Origin: Roridomyces roridus
Taxonomy: Eukaryota; Basidiomycota; Agaricomycetes; Agaricales; Mycenaceae
DNA: 64,000 nucleotides
Reading direction: 5' to 3'
NCBI GenBank assembly: GCA_029378245.1
Contig: JARKIF010000026.1
Coordinates: forward strand, 62,001-126,000
Below are positions 45,581-56,961 of the stretch, piece after piece. Positions within the stretch are counted from its first letter, which is position 1. Each line of letters begins with the position of its first letter. The position numbers and the translations under genes were made by a program. The notes under the pieces are model-generated. The model was given only the letters and a program-made list of their open reading frames with translations. It searched no databases and was not told the DNA's origin.

Positions 45581-47872
45581 ATGCCCAATCCCGCCAGCCC
45601 TCAGGCGCGATACTTTCCAGTCCAGAGCCCGCCAGCTTCAGCAGGCCTTTTAGCATCGCAGTCGCCTACCCCACAATCAGGCACACCCCTACCAAGCCGA
45701 TCCCCCTCTTTAAGGACATCCTCAGGACCCCCTCGGGTCTCTCAAGCTGGCTCCATGTTCCCCCCATCGCGCGGACGCGTAAACTCGATGGTACCCTACA
45801 TCTCGGAGAAGGTGCGTCTTTCAGAGATGCCTATTCCGAAGCACTTTTAACTTTTTTTTCTAGTTCCAACTAGCCCCCGACCCGACATCATGGGGCCCCG
45901 ATATCAACCAACCCGAGCCGGACGACATGTTGCACGACCCTCGGAGGGATTCGCCGTCACATAATATCTTCACCGGGCGTGGATTCCAGAATCTGGGATG
46001 CATAACTCTCCTTGCTTTGGTTATCGTGGGCTTATTGTGCGTCGCCGCCCCCTTTCCCTCGAGCTTTCCTGAAGCCCCAGCAGCATTGGGTACCCCGTAA
46101 CGACGCACTTTACGAATCCGGTACACATCGACATCCTGCACGTCAATGCGACAGGGCAGATGCCCAGTATTGGAAACTGGGCGCTCATCGACCAGGACAC
46201 GCCCAAGGAGATGTACAACATTTACGGGTACAACGACCCTTCGCAGGTCTACCAGCTTGTCTTTAGCGACGAGTTTGAGATGGATGGAAGGAGGTGCGTC
46301 TGTCTGTCTGTCTGTCTGTCATGGTCACTCCTGACTGCCGCTTAGCTTCTACCCTGGGGACGACCCGTACTGGGAGGCTGTCGACCTACATTACTGGCAA
46401 ACGGGGAATCTCGAGTGGTACGACCCCTCGCATGTCACCACGCGAGACGGCGCGCTCGAGTTCACGCTATCCGAGGCCAAGGACCCGGAGCTGAATCACA
46501 ATCTCAACTATACGGGAGCCATGATCAGCACGTGGAACAAGTTTTGCTTCACGTCCGGAATCCTCCTCGCCAACGTCATGTTGCCTGGGACGAATAGCAT
46601 CTTTGGGCTGTGGCCTGCCGTATGGGCTATGTGCGTCTTCCGCTGTTCTCCCGAGTTTCAGCATGCTAACGAGATTCATGCAGGGGTAACCTCGGCCGCG
46701 CTGGATACGGAGCTACTCTCGATGGCATGGTGCGTCCCTTGGGCCCCTTGCCCCCTGTCTGTCTTGCTGATCCATTCATTCAGTGGCCCTATGTGTACGA
46801 CGCGTGCGACGTCGGTACGCTACCCAATCAGACGTTGGCCGATGGATCTGGACCAGACGCCGCGCTCACCTCGGGCGATCCTACGAAACCGTACTTTGGC
46901 GAGCTTTCGTACTTGCCTGGGCAGCGCCTCTCGCGGTGCACGTGCGCCGGCGAAAGCCATCCTGGTCCGATTCACTCGGATGGGACGTATGTGGGACGCT
47001 CCGCGCCCGAGATCGATGTCTTTGAGGCGCAGATCGGTGGGCCCAACAAGGACACGGGCGAGTTCTTCGGGACGGTCTCACAGTCGGCCCAGTGGGCTGT
47101 ATGTCCCTTCTTCCTCTATCCCCTCGTTCCCATCTAACGCGCCGTTAGCCCTTCAATGCAGGTTATCTTTGGGACAATTCGTCGAGCAACCTGATCATGC
47201 CCAACCCCTCCACGTCGCACCAAAACTCGTACTCCGGGGGCGTGTTCCAGCAGGCGACCTCTGTCGTTTCGCATACGAGTCAGCATTGTTTTCTCACTGG
47301 TGTCGTTTTGACTGACCCGCATGCAGATCAATCGTGCTACCAACTCCTCGATGGCTGCTACTCCGTCCACGGATTCGACTACTCGCCTGGCTTTGACAAC
47401 GCGGTCAGTCTCTTGCGGTCGTCTCCTACCTCCACTAACGTCCACGCAGTACATCACCTGGCTCACAAACAACGAAGTGACCTGGACGCTCAACGTAGCC
47501 GGTGTCGGCGCCGACACGCAAACCGAGATCTCCGGACGACCGATTACAGGCGAGCCCATGTACATCCTCGCGAACCTGGGCATGTCCCATGCGTTTGGTG
47601 CGGTCGACCTCGATCACATTACCTTCCCTGCTATAATGCGGATCGACTGGATACGCGTTTACCAGCAGAAGAATAAGATCAATGTGGGGTGTGATACCAC
47701 GGATTACCCGACCAAGGCGTATATCGATACGTGCGTCTCTTTCGTCTTGGTCTCCTTCGATTGCTTATATCGTGGCAGGTACATCGAGGCGTATACGAAT
47801 CCAAATCTGACGACGTGGACGGACGATTACAAGCAGCCCATGCCGAAAAACAAACTCAAAGACCAGTGTTAG
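45581..47872 (+). CDS. SKN1: KRE6/SKN1-family GH16 beta-glucan synthesis-associated protein, 613 aa
   Basis: Ten exons keep one frame: 45581-45811, 45864-46036, 46084-46293, 46346-46630, 46684-46729, 46784-47098, 47149-47278, 47327-47403, 47450-47730, 47779-47872. A Ser/Pro-rich cytosolic N-terminus (about residues 1-110) precedes one membrane anchor ('CITLLALVIVGLLFIGYPV', about 120-140), making a type II membrane protein. The luminal GH16-like domain contains 'YQLVFSDEFEMDGRSF', 'MISTWNKFCFTSGI', 'SIFGLWPAVWAMGNLG' and the catalytic-type 'EIDVFEAQIGG' (ExDxxE). 'CYQLLDGCYSVHGFDY' and 'WIRVYQ' follow. The family is needed for cell-wall beta-1,6-glucan in yeasts. A TCTG repeat lies in intron 3. 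No defect is visible. Confidence 0.92.
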
Positions 47873-48160
47873 CGACCCTGGCGTCCCCTCCTTTGTACAT
47901 TACTTCTGTCTCTTCCGGATTTTTCTCGTGGACATACCTACCTTTCGTTCGTTATTTATCGCTAGTTTATTGTTATTGTTGTTGTTGTCCCCACTGGTAC
48001 ATACTACCTACACCTTCGTTTGTTGTAGAAGACAAGAAATTCGAAACCTCAAACACTGCAGCAATTCTCGCTGATCGCACCGGACTTGGGTTTCATGTTT
48101 TCCAATTCGTAAGCGCCACCAGTTGCTCAGCGGCCGCAGCACAAACCTCGACGCCCCCCA
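47873..48160. other. GH16-SnoaL intergenic region
   Basis: About 290 bases, probably the 3' UTR of the GH16 gene ('TTGTTATTGTTGTTGTTG') and the promoter of the next gene. Nothing else seen. Confidence 0.4.
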
Positions 48161-48718
48161 ATGTCTCCCCTCACCTCTGAAGCCAAATTCACGCTCACTC
48201 TCGAATACGCCAAAAGTCTTGTTGACCCGTTGGCTCAGAGCGACTGGGGGCCGCTCATGGGGGTCATCGACCCTGACGTGCGTTGGCGGATTGCGTCCGA
48301 GACGAATGATCTCGAGAAGATGACTGGGGTCTTTGTGCGTGGCTCTAGTACTTGATTTGACTTTTTCTCTTCACCTGAACTCGGATACTTAGAACCTGTC
48401 CACCTGGATGGAACAAATCTCCGGACCCCTTGTCAAGAGGTTGGTCAACGATGCCCCGCCCAAGTTTACGATCCAGTACTTGCAGACTGTTGGTAACAGG
48501 CTCATCATGGAGGCTTATGGCGAAGCCATGCAGAAAAATGGCAATCCGTATCAGAATACGTACGTGAGGGTTTGGCTGCACCTGCAAGCATCTGACATCG
48601 AGCCTGCAGGTATGCGTGGTTCTTCACCTTCTCGGAGGAGACGGGCAAGGTTGTCGAGATTCACGAGTATTTGGACACGGCGTTGGTCCAGGAAGTCGTT
48701 CAGACGAATACGTTGTAA
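48161..48718 (+). CDS. SnoaL/NTF2-like protein, copy 1, 149 aa
   Basis: Exons 48161-48334, 48393-48559 and 48610-48718. The spliced protein has 'YAKSLVDPLAQSDWGPLMGV', 'IDPDVRWRIASE', 'QTVGNRLIMEAYGEA', 'YAWFFTFSEETGKVVEIHEY' and 'LDTALVQEV'. Order, length and the 'FSEETGKVVEIHEYLDT' strand are those of the SnoaL-like cone-shaped fold (polyketide cyclase/ketosteroid isomerase-like). Members are small soluble enzymes or binding proteins; no catalytic dyad can be assigned. An inverted, broken copy lies 400 bases downstream. Confidence 0.75.
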
Positions 48719-48860
48719 TAGTAGGGCCTTGTACAGAGACGGTCTGTTGCTACGATCTTTGACCCAATCGGTTATCGCACATGAGTCTATAGTATTAGAG
48801 AGTCTTGGACTGCAGGTGTTGAATATTGATCTTGCGCACAACACGCTGGTAATGTCCAAA

Positions 48861-48928
48861 AAGCCGCTCAGCGCTGTCCTAGTATAAAAGGACATGGGTA
48901 CCGTTTCTAGTACAGCGTTGAGCGGCTT
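48861..48928. repeat. Short fold-back repeat with 17-base arms
   Basis: The arms 'AAGCCGCTCAGCGCTGT' (48861-48877) and 'ACAGCGTTGAGCGGCTT' (48912-48928) pair around a 34-base loop. One arm plus loop recurs at about 50256-50305. It may be a tiny MITE relic between duplicated SnoaL genes. Confidence 0.5.
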
Positions 48929-49126
48929 CTTCGACCAGTTCAATGCACGCGCCGCTAGCCGTGCGCCGTGCCCCACGCGAATCTTTCAGTCACCATCCAA
49001 CATTTTTTTTTTTTTGACTCAACCTTGACGTTGGAATCAGCACCTATCAGCACCCTCCAAGTCTGTCCCTGACGGACGAGCCCAACGTTCTCTCCCTTGT
49101 CGCGCAATTGACGGGGTCGCACTGCA

Positions 49127-49718
49127 TCATGGCTTGTATTCAAACAGACCGCACCCTACTGCATTCGTCTGAACAACCTCCTGGACCAACGCCGTCTGAA
49201 CAACCTCCTGGACCAACGCCGTGTCGCAATACTCGTGAATCTCGACAACCTTGCCCGTCTCCTCCGAGAAGATGAAGAACCACGCATACCTGCACCGATA
49301 GAGTCAGCTTGAGTTGCAGTTTGCAGAGTTTAGACCCCCACGTACGTATTCTTATAAGTACGGATTGCCATTTTTCTGCACGGCTTCGCCATCAATCTCC
49401 ATGATGATTCTGTTACCGACAGTCTGCAAGTACTGGATCGTCAACGCGGGCGGGGCCTCGTTGAGCAACCTCTTGACAAGGGGCCCGTTAACTTGTTCCC
49501 TCCAGGTGGACAGAGTTGAGATAAAAACGAGAATATTAGAGCCAGGGCGAACGCACATAGACACCAGTCATCTTCTTGGGATCCTTGTCCTCCGACGCAA
49601 TCCGCCAACGCACGTCAGGGTCGATAACCCCCATGAACGGCCCCAAGTCGCCCTTGGCCAAAGGCTCAACAAGACTTTGGGCGTACTCGAGGGTGAGCGG
49701 GAATTTGACTTCAGACAT
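49127..49718 (-). pseudogene. SnoaL/NTF2-like protein, copy 2, broken
   Basis: Exon 1 (from 49718: 'VKFPLTLEYAQSLVEPLAKG') is good, but the acceptor before 'LSTWREQVNGPLVKRLL' has lost its AG, and a small insertion puts a stop after 'QKNGNPYL'. The last exon contains a 27-base tandem duplication (at about 49167-49220) repeating 'TALVQEVVQ'. Together with copy 1 it forms a tail-to-tail inverted pair. Confidence 0.7.
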
Positions 49719-50356
49719 GGGAATTGCAGTTGGGGCGTCGACGATGGGGGCTCGCTCTTCTTATGCGGAGCGAGCCGCTCACAAAATTGGAGAACATGAC
49801 CAAGGTCCGGTGCGATCAGCGGGATCGGCGCCTGCATACGCGGCTATTGCACGGCTACACGGTTAGTACACGGAAATGTTGTGATTTCTTACATAGCACC
49901 GAAGTTGTTCACACATTGTTACTCTGAATCTTGACATTTCAGCAACAGTTTGCTAAGGATCCATTAAGGTAGACGCAATACATCTTCGTGCTTTCCTACC
50001 TTCATATGTGGAACAAAAATTCAGCCAAAAGTTGGCCAAAAGAGAGAGAGAGAGTTCAATCATCGATGGTCACCATGGTGACGCCCCGATGCTGCAGATG
50101 ACGTCGCGAACCTGCTTTTAAATTTTTGACGTCGATCCAGGCATTAGGCCCTCTAGTACAGCGACTGTCTCCATATTCACGCAACCAACGCCACTAGACA
50201 CTAGAGCTAAGAGAGCTACTCCATCCGTTGAATTCGGCTGTGCAAATTGTTGAAGAAGCCGCTCGGTGCTGTACTAGTGTATCAAATGACATATGGGTAC
50301 CGCCCGCGACTCTTTTGAATTGAGAGCATCTAGACCGTAATGGCGTAACCACAACC
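49719..50356. other. Intergenic region between SnoaL copies
   Basis: No gene. It contains a GA run ('AGAGAGAGAGAG', about 50041-50053) and half of the fold-back repeat described at 48861-48928. Confidence 0.4.
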
Positions 50357-50889
50357 ATGTCCTTCACCCTCACGCCCGCCCACATCGCCAGCCTCCTCGA
50401 CCCCGTCAAAGAGGGCAACTTTACGCCCTTCATGGACGCCATCGACCCTGACGTGCACTGGATACTTGCTTCAGAGACAAAGGACGCTTCGCGCGGCACA
50501 GGGGTTCATGTACGTCTGGCTTGAAGAAGGACATGCACGGAGATTGACTCGTGTGCAGAACAAAGCGACGTGGGCTACAGAGCTAATGGGTCCCCTCTCT
50601 GCTCGGTTGGAGAGCCAAAAGATGTCCATCTCGTCCGTGGAGGTGCGTCTACTCCTCCCTCCTCCCTCCCTCCTTCTCCGATTGACTCACTCGGAAAACG
50701 CTCCAGGTAATCGGAAACAAAGCCATCATAGAGGCATTCGGCGCAGGCACTCAGAAGAACGGAAAGCCATACTCGAATCGATTCGCCTGGTTCCTCACTT
50801 TCTCCAGCGAAACGGGCAAGATTGTCAAGATTAACGAGTATCTCGATACGGCGATGGTGCAGGAGATCCTCCAGACGAATCCTTTGTAG
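50357..50889 (+). CDS. SnoaL/NTF2-like protein, copy 3, 139 aa
   Basis: Exons 50357-50509, 50559-50642 and 50707-50889. The protein reads 'PAHIASLLDPVKEGNFTPFM', 'IDPDVHWILASETKDA', 'VIGNKAIIEAFGAGTQ', 'FAWFLTFSSETGKIVKINEY' and 'LDTAMVQEIL'. It shares the fold signature of copy 1 but is clearly more diverged, so it is an older paralogue. It is convergent with the ADP-ribosylglycohydrolase gene, with about 40 bases between the stops. Confidence 0.75.
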
Positions 50890-50931
50890 AAAGATAAAGA
50901 AAGACTTGTAACTTGTAATCGTACAATTCTG

Positions 50932-52119
50932 CTACGGCTTAGTAGCAAACGCCTCCAGTTCCTCGGCGACTTGCTCAATAATGTCCCTCCTGACAAGCGC
51001 ATCCCTCCACCCCTTGACCCTCTCGGACCAAAACGCTCCCTGCCCCTCCTCGCAAGCATACCACGCCCCCGCAAGCCCACCGTAAACAGCCGCCACCGTA
51101 TCCGCGTCGTCCCCCATATTCGCCGTGAGGAGCGCCCCAGCCTCAAAGCTTGGCGTGGCGAGGAAGGCGTAGAGCGCAGCGACGAGCGTGTGGACTACGT
51201 AGCCCGAGGAAGGGAGGGCACGGGCCTGGGGCAGGAGACCGAGGGTCTGGGATTCAATATCACCGGCACCTGAGGAGGAGGCGACAGTCGTAGCGAGTAA
51301 ACGCAGCAGCGGGTGGTGGGCGGTATAGTGCGCTTCCACCCCCGAGGGTTCCTTCTCAATAGACCAGCCATAAGGTAACGGAACCTGCAACGCGAGAGCA
51401 GTGCGCAAGGCCTCGGCCTCGGCCGGCCACGGGTAGCTCGCAAAGTAGTGGAGTACATCGAGCTTCGTCATGCTCCGGCCCTCGTGAGTAGTGCATCCAA
51501 CAACCCACGCAATGCACCCCGCCCACGCCGCACATGCTTCCCCACAAACGGTATTGGGATGGGTCGTCGCACTCGATCGACGGCCGTACATCGCAGCGAC
51601 GGCGGGATTGTGGTGGTACGCCAGCCCGACAGGTAACACCCGCATGAGCGAGCCATTCCCGCTCGACGCCGGTCGGTCAAGAGCTTTCTTGATTCGGGGC
51701 AGGGCGGTCTCTGCAGCCTTCTTGGGATCTTTCCCCATTTCAATCAGAGCGCTCTGGTACATGTCCACCGCACGCAGGATAGTGTTCCCAATGTCAAAAC
51801 ACCGTCCTACAGCGCTAAGCGTCCCGTGCTGCCACCACCGATAATACGCGTCCAGCTGGTCAGCCTCGCTGAACTCGCCCTTGCCGATAGACCGCGCGAG
51901 CGAGAGCGTCATGCTCGTGTCGTCCGTCCAGGTGCCTGCGGGGTTACCGCCAAAGTTACCGTTGGGCTGCATGGTGGAAAGGAAGGTGTAGGAGAAGCGC
52001 GCGTGGAATTCCCCAGGAGCGCCGAGGGCATCGCAGAGCGCGGAGCCCAGGAGAGCCAGGCGGATTTTGGTGCGGAGGGGAGCGGGCACGGGGCGTTGGG
52101 CGTGGAGGGGGATGGCCAT
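50932..52119 (-). CDS. ADP-ribosylglycohydrolase (DraG/ARH-like), 395 aa
   Basis: A single exon. The fold's metal-binding motifs are in the right order: 'GSALCDALGAPGEF' (residues about 28-41), 'GTWTDDTSMTLSLA' (about 62-75; the T-D-D binds Mg), 'RPASSGNGSLMRVLPVGLAY' (about 150-170) and the C-terminal 'ANMGDDADTVAAVYGGLAGA' (about 335-355; D-D with T). Length is normal for the family. Such enzymes remove ADP-ribose from proteins or from small conjugates; the target is unknown. It is soluble, with no signal peptide. Confidence 0.92.
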   Translation of the reverse strand: MAIPLHAQRPVPAPLRTKIRLALLGSALCDALGAPGEFHARFSYTFLSTMQPNGNFGGNPAGTWTDDTSMTLSLARSIGKGEFSEADQLDAYYRWWQHGTLSAVGRCFDIGNTILRAVDMYQSALIEMGKDPKKAAETALPRIKKALDRPASSGNGSLMRVLPVGLAYHHNPAVAAMYGRRSSATTHPNTVCGEACAAWAGCIAWVVGCTTHEGRSMTKLDVLHYFASYPWPAEAEALRTALALQVPLPYGWSIEKEPSGVEAHYTAHHPLLRLLATTVASSSGAGDIESQTLGLLPQARALPSSGYVVHTLVAALYAFLATPSFEAGALLTANMGDDADTVAAVYGGLAGAWYACEEGQGAFWSERVKGWRDALVRRDIIEQVAEELEAFATKP

Positions 52120-52149
52120 TGGAGGTGGACGTGAATGCGGGGGTGCTTA

Positions 52150-53700
52150 AATACAGGAGATATTCGTTGATCGCCAAGAGCAGTGCAGGCACCGCATTCG
52201 CTTGAGGACTGGGAGGCAGTGTCGGTCTTGGGAAACGCTGAATACAGGAAAGGGATCAGGAGTTTTGTATACGCGTCGCGCCCGCGAAAGACGCTTGTAT
52301 TTTATGGATGATATAGGCATCATGCAGAGGGGAGGGAGGAAAGGAGGCTTACCGTGCACGCGTCAAGGGCTTGGCTCCAAGAAGAGGCAAACGGGTCAAG
52401 CCAGCTTTGAGGTATATCTGAAAGACGCGGTCAGCATTAGGGTAGCAGTAGGCGGAGGAAACAGGCCGCATAGACGGAATGAAGGAAGGAGAAAGAGGTC
52501 AGGCATTTTGTCTACGCCTTGCGCCCACGGAAGGCGCTGGTATTATTACAACAGGACCATAAAGGCCCATCATGGAGAGGAGGGGAAGGGAAGGTCACCT
52601 TCATCGATAAAAAGGCAGGTGGTCCACCTAGTGAGCCTTCCGGCCTCCACTGGTGAAGGGACAATCGATAGATGGTGGTGCGGGGGCTCAAGGCGCATCT
52701 GAAAGATTCGTCAGTATGGATTGGACGCACGGAGAGTGAAGGAGTCGAGCAGATTCTGCCCCTCGTAGACGCGACAATAACACAATGGCGGGAGGAGCTG
52801 TGATGACGTACCATGAGTGTATACATCCATGCTAGGCTCCACAACTCTCAAGTCCCGGTGCAGACTCTGCATATCGGAAGTCACGGTACACCTGTCAAAG
52901 CTCGTCGTCAGCCTAACCGGATACACATATGTAGAAGGCGGGAAAAGGGGATCAGTATAACTAGGATAATTGAATACACACATCGCGCCCGAAGGCACTC
53001 GTGGTATATTGGTCATGGGTGTCGTCGTCTCCACGGAGGAGTTGGGATTAAGGCGTGAAACTCACTGAAATGGGCAATGAAGCTTTGAAGAGGGAGAGGG
53101 AGAGGGCATCTGCGAGAAGCGGGTCAGCATATGATTGAGGGAAGGAAGGACGAAGAGGAGGAAGAGAGGATCAGATATATTGTGTGTACGCCTTGCGCCA
53201 GAAGGCGCTTGTATTTTATGGATGATATGGACATCATGAAGGGGAAGAGGCGCGGAAACTCACTTTCAGGCTTCACGGGTCACGACGGTGAGCCCGACGA
53301 AAAGAATCGTCGGCGATCTTCGGGGACGGAGCTGTGGTGACAGACGCGGTGCCCATGGTCCTTCTTCGTCGGTGTCATCGTCAAAGACCGCAACCTGTCC
53401 GAAGAGCAAATCAGCAAACGACGTCGAGAGCCACGTAGAAAAAAAGTGGAAGATCAGTATAACTAGGATTATAAAGCACACAGCGCGCCCTGGAGCGCTC
53501 GTGGATAAATGGTCGTGTTTTTTTCGTCTTTCGAAAGGGAAGATGGGTGAGGGACTTACCCAGGAGGAAGTGGACGCGTTGACGAGAGGGAGACGAGACG
53601 AGGAAGAGGCCTTTGTTTGTCGACCAAACACATACATAACCAGGTGATGTCATCAATATTTCCTTGAATCCGACGGCCAATGTCAAACAGGCCCACAAGC
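52150..53700 (-). other. Repeat-built region, possibly a multi-exon gene with duplicated introns
   Basis: On the minus strand five or six units of about 200-300 bases follow one another. Each has a GT start, a 'CATGATG'-like stretch, 'GCGCAAGGCGTA'-like DNA, 'TGATCC' and a CAG acceptor, so they look like duplicated introns separating short exons. Readable exon candidates include 'CTVTSDMQSLHRDLRVVEP' (about 52830-52890) and 'VAVFDDDTDEEGPWAPRLS' (about 53340-53395). No frame could be followed through all of them and no family is recognised. Confidence 0.35.
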
Positions 53701-53885
53701 TTAAGCATTGTCAGCGTGGCTGCTCGAGGGTTTCTCAACTGCAATTCGAAATTATTCAAAAGGTCCGAGCTCTTCCGCTCGTCTCACGGGCACTTGACGG
53801 GCACTCTCAATTGCGCAACCCTTGTCTACTTGTCATCTCGAAGTTTGTCTTGCCGGCCGTTCCGATGCGGGACCTTGTGCCGGTC

Positions 53886-53925
53886 AATCCTATCCTATCC
53901 TATCCTATCCTATCCTATCCTATCC
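53886..53925 (+). repeat. TATCC microsatellite
   Basis: About eight perfect 5-base units (TATCC). Confidence 0.9.
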
Positions 53926-54705
53926 GCTGGCCCTGGTCCGCTGATACATACGAATATATACTCATGAGACCTTATTAGGACGACGTTCCCCAAAACCAAG
54001 TTTGATTCGCCATATCAGGGAAGCGGCAGCTGAACTTTCATTGGCACCGCCGGCGTGTAACCCGGCCACACCTTATATTTCAAAAGCAGCTCTAGGGTGT
54101 CGATCAACACAGACATTAGCTCTCGACTCTCGCTTCTCCCATGCGATATCTGACTCAGAGCTGTCTGTCGGCTCAGGAAGTGGTTAACGTTCTCCTCCCG
54201 TCGAGCTGTGCCATTGCTTGTCGTGTATTCTCGGGTTGCTTGTGCTATGTTACTTGGAGATCTACCGACAGCCACAGCACGCCACACGCCGGCAGAGGGA
54301 TCAGCACTGGTTAGACAGATTTAGGCATGCGCATTGCAGTCTTTGGGGAATGCCAGCCTCGTACCGAGGACATGTCCGCCCATTTCATCCAACTTATCTC
54401 AATCTCTCGTCTTTGCACTCACGTTGAGAGTACCAACAATTAGTGATTTCCACTCGTCCTATTCTTACCCAGATCATATTCTCACAACAGCAATTAGATG
54501 CCATTCATCGCATTCATCAAGAAACAGGCAGTCAGCGCCTCTCGAGTTCGTAAGTTCATCATGATGGTCTGGGAGTATTCAAGAGTGGCTTGCGCGTTCG
54601 ACGTTCCTTGCCACGGCCCTATCCCTGTCTTCCTGCCACCATGGTCGGCTCTCAACGCTCACTGTTCCTGTTCGTACTGCGCGCTCTCTGCAATACTCGG
54701 CTAAC
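53926..54705. other. Intergenic region upstream of the Ser-rich membrane protein pair
   Basis: No gene seen. Parts (for example 'CTACCGACAGCCACAGCA' at about 54260) resemble the region at 56480-56510 before the second copy of the pair, so the upstream DNA was duplicated with the gene. Confidence 0.4.
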
Positions 54706-56052
54706 ATGCAGGCCAGACTGGCGTGTACAATGGCCGGTTCGGCCGGAGTAGTGGGATTCACGATAGAAGCCCCAAGCACGGTCCCCTTTGAAGGCAGCAT
54801 GTGGATAATATGGTTGACGGACGATGGCGATCCACCGTACGTTTCCATCCTACATTCATAGCTGGTCTAATCGTGTCTAGGTTATTCAACATATTAATCC
54901 AATCTCCCGTTGGCCCACCTGTATCCAGCAACGAGTTCATCGTCGCCAACAATGTCAACAGTACAGATGGGACATTCACCGTCACTTCCCTCCCTTCCGG
55001 CGTAACCCCTGCGTGCGTGGATTTGAATCTCTCTCTCAAATCCCACTCAAATTCTGAGCGCAGAGAATGGGAACTGGCGTTCATTGTCACATTCGGGAAC
55101 GACGAGTTCGCCACTGTGCTGGATTCGACTGATTTTGAAGTCGTGTCACTGAGCAGTAGTGGTCGTATCAGCTCTTCTACCTCCCAGCTCTCCTCCTCCA
55201 GCCCGATAATCTCGTCATCACCCTCGGTACCAGCGCCCGTTAGTTTATTGGCTTCGTCCACCCCACCGAGTTCGAGTTCGAGTTCGAGTTCGAGTTCAAG
55301 TTCAACCGGAACTTCCTCAACGGCGCAAAGTACTGCCTCTTTGGCTTTCAGCCAACAACCATCGTGCGCCATTCCCTTCGTCTTTTGCGTACGCACTGAC
55401 ACGATTACTTCAGCGGCAGCGTATCCACAACGACGACCAAGCTAGGCGCAAGAGTCGGAGGCGCTGTCGGTGGCCTACTCCTCGTCGTCGTCGGCGGACT
55501 TTTCGGATGGTGGTGCGTCCGACGACGTCGGCAGCGGCAACAACAACAACATCAGGAGGCAGACCACGATGTAGAGGATGGCACGAGCTCGTTTTTCCCT
55601 GCACCCGTTTCTCGCACTACGCCTTTCGCTTCGGGGGTGCCGGTGTCGCATATGAATCCGTCCAATAACAGCTCGGTGGAGGCTTTTCCCGACAGTCGTA
55701 TGAGCACAATACTCGACACTCAAGGTACGTCCATTCTGTTGCCTGAGCCTAAAAAAACTGAGACAATATTCGACAAACAGAACGAAGTAGCAGCCCCGCA
55801 GAATCCACCACCGCCATGTCCGCCGCACGCGCTTCCTCCCGCGTCCTCACCTCGAGTTTCTCTCCTCCTCCCCGACCTCCACCGATCCCAAATTCAAACC
55901 GATCGCGGCAGACTGTGCTTGAAGACCAAGTACGAAGACTACAGTCCGAGCTGCGCGCTCTGCGTCTCGGTAACCGGCGAGGGCGCAATACCAATCGAAC
56001 GGGGACGGGCGAGTCGTCGATTACTACTTCCGATGCTACGGAGATGGGATGA
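54706..56052 (+). CDS. Ser-rich single-pass wall/membrane protein, copy A, 381 aa
   Basis: Exons 54706-54836, 54881-55012, 55064-55363, 55414-55724 and 55781-56052. An N-terminal hydrophobic start leads into 'APSTVPFEGSMWIIWLTDDG' and 'STDGTFTVTSLPSG', a beta-sandwich pattern like the Kre9/Knh1-type N-domain. A long Ser tract encoded by a GTTCGA repeat (55262-55303) follows. Then come one membrane segment ('GGAVGGLLLVVVGGLFGWW'), an Arg cluster ('CVRRRRQRQQQQ') as stop-transfer, and a cytosolic tail ending in a short coiled-coil-like 'LEDQVRRLQSELRALRLG'. This layout resembles cell-wall stress sensors of the Mid2/Wsc kind, but homology is not proved. Confidence 0.7.
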
Positions 56053-56961
56053 TTGTGGGTGCGATTTTTCGTGGAACTTGGGATCTTTGGTGAATGAGTA
56101 CTTGGACATTACAATCTAATCTGTAGCAATTGAAAGGAAAGATGTACAAATAGTTCTCGTCTCCCGGGCACTTTGCTTCCGAGTAATCGACTGGGCTATC
56201 TCCCATGCGACATCTCTCACGGAATCTTCCACTCGAACAGGAAGTAAGTGCCTTCTACCCAGTTGTCTATCATCTAGGTAAGCTGTCATTTGTGTCTCAG
56301 AACTCATCAATATCTCATCGTGTCTCTACCAAACCTTCCTTGGAGATGCAGCCGAGTTTAGGCCATCAATCCGAGATGGCCGTGACCTGTGTCTTTGATG
56401 CAACTGCGCACATCGACCGGTTTGAGGACATCAGTTGTGCCAAGTAGGTCAACCGCTATACGGTGGTGCATTTCTGCAAAGGTGCACCGACAGCCACAAC
56501 AAGCAACCTGCCACACGCCAAACCAGCGATCGAGGCTTGACTCAAGATTCAACACTGGCCGGACACATATATGATGTAGACTCCACACTCAGGCCGAGAT
56601 GGTGGGAAGATTCAGTAAGTTCGACACTGGCCGGACACATGTATGATACAGACGGCAGAGTCCAATCTCTGGCCGAGATGGTGAGAAAGATTCAGTAAGT
56701 TCCATTCTTACCCAGATGATTTCTCAAAACAACGAGGGGGTATCATTCATGGCATCCATCAGAGTGAAGATATAGGCGGTGAGCGCCTGTAGACGATCGA
56801 GCTTGGAAGTCCATTATGATTGAACTTCGGTATTCAAGACTCCCTTGTGCGCTCGACGTTCCTTGCCACCTCCGTCCTTCTCTTCCAACCACGATGGTTT
56901 ACCCTCCGTGCTCAATGTTCCTGTTCGTACCGCGTTCTCTCTGCTTCAATACTCGGCTCAC
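56053..56961. other. Intergenic region with short duplications
   Basis: A unit of roughly 70 bases containing 'CACTGGCCGGACACAT' and 'GGCCGAGATGGTG' occurs twice in tandem (about 56550-56700). No gene is recognised. Confidence 0.5.

Noticed and set aside
46294..46345. TCTG repeat as a regulatory feature
   Set aside because: It lies within intron 3 of the GH16 gene and is a simple repeat with no other signal.
53886..53925. TATCC array as telomere- or CRISPR-like structure
   Set aside because: It is a plain microsatellite without spacers, and the unit is not a fungal telomere repeat.
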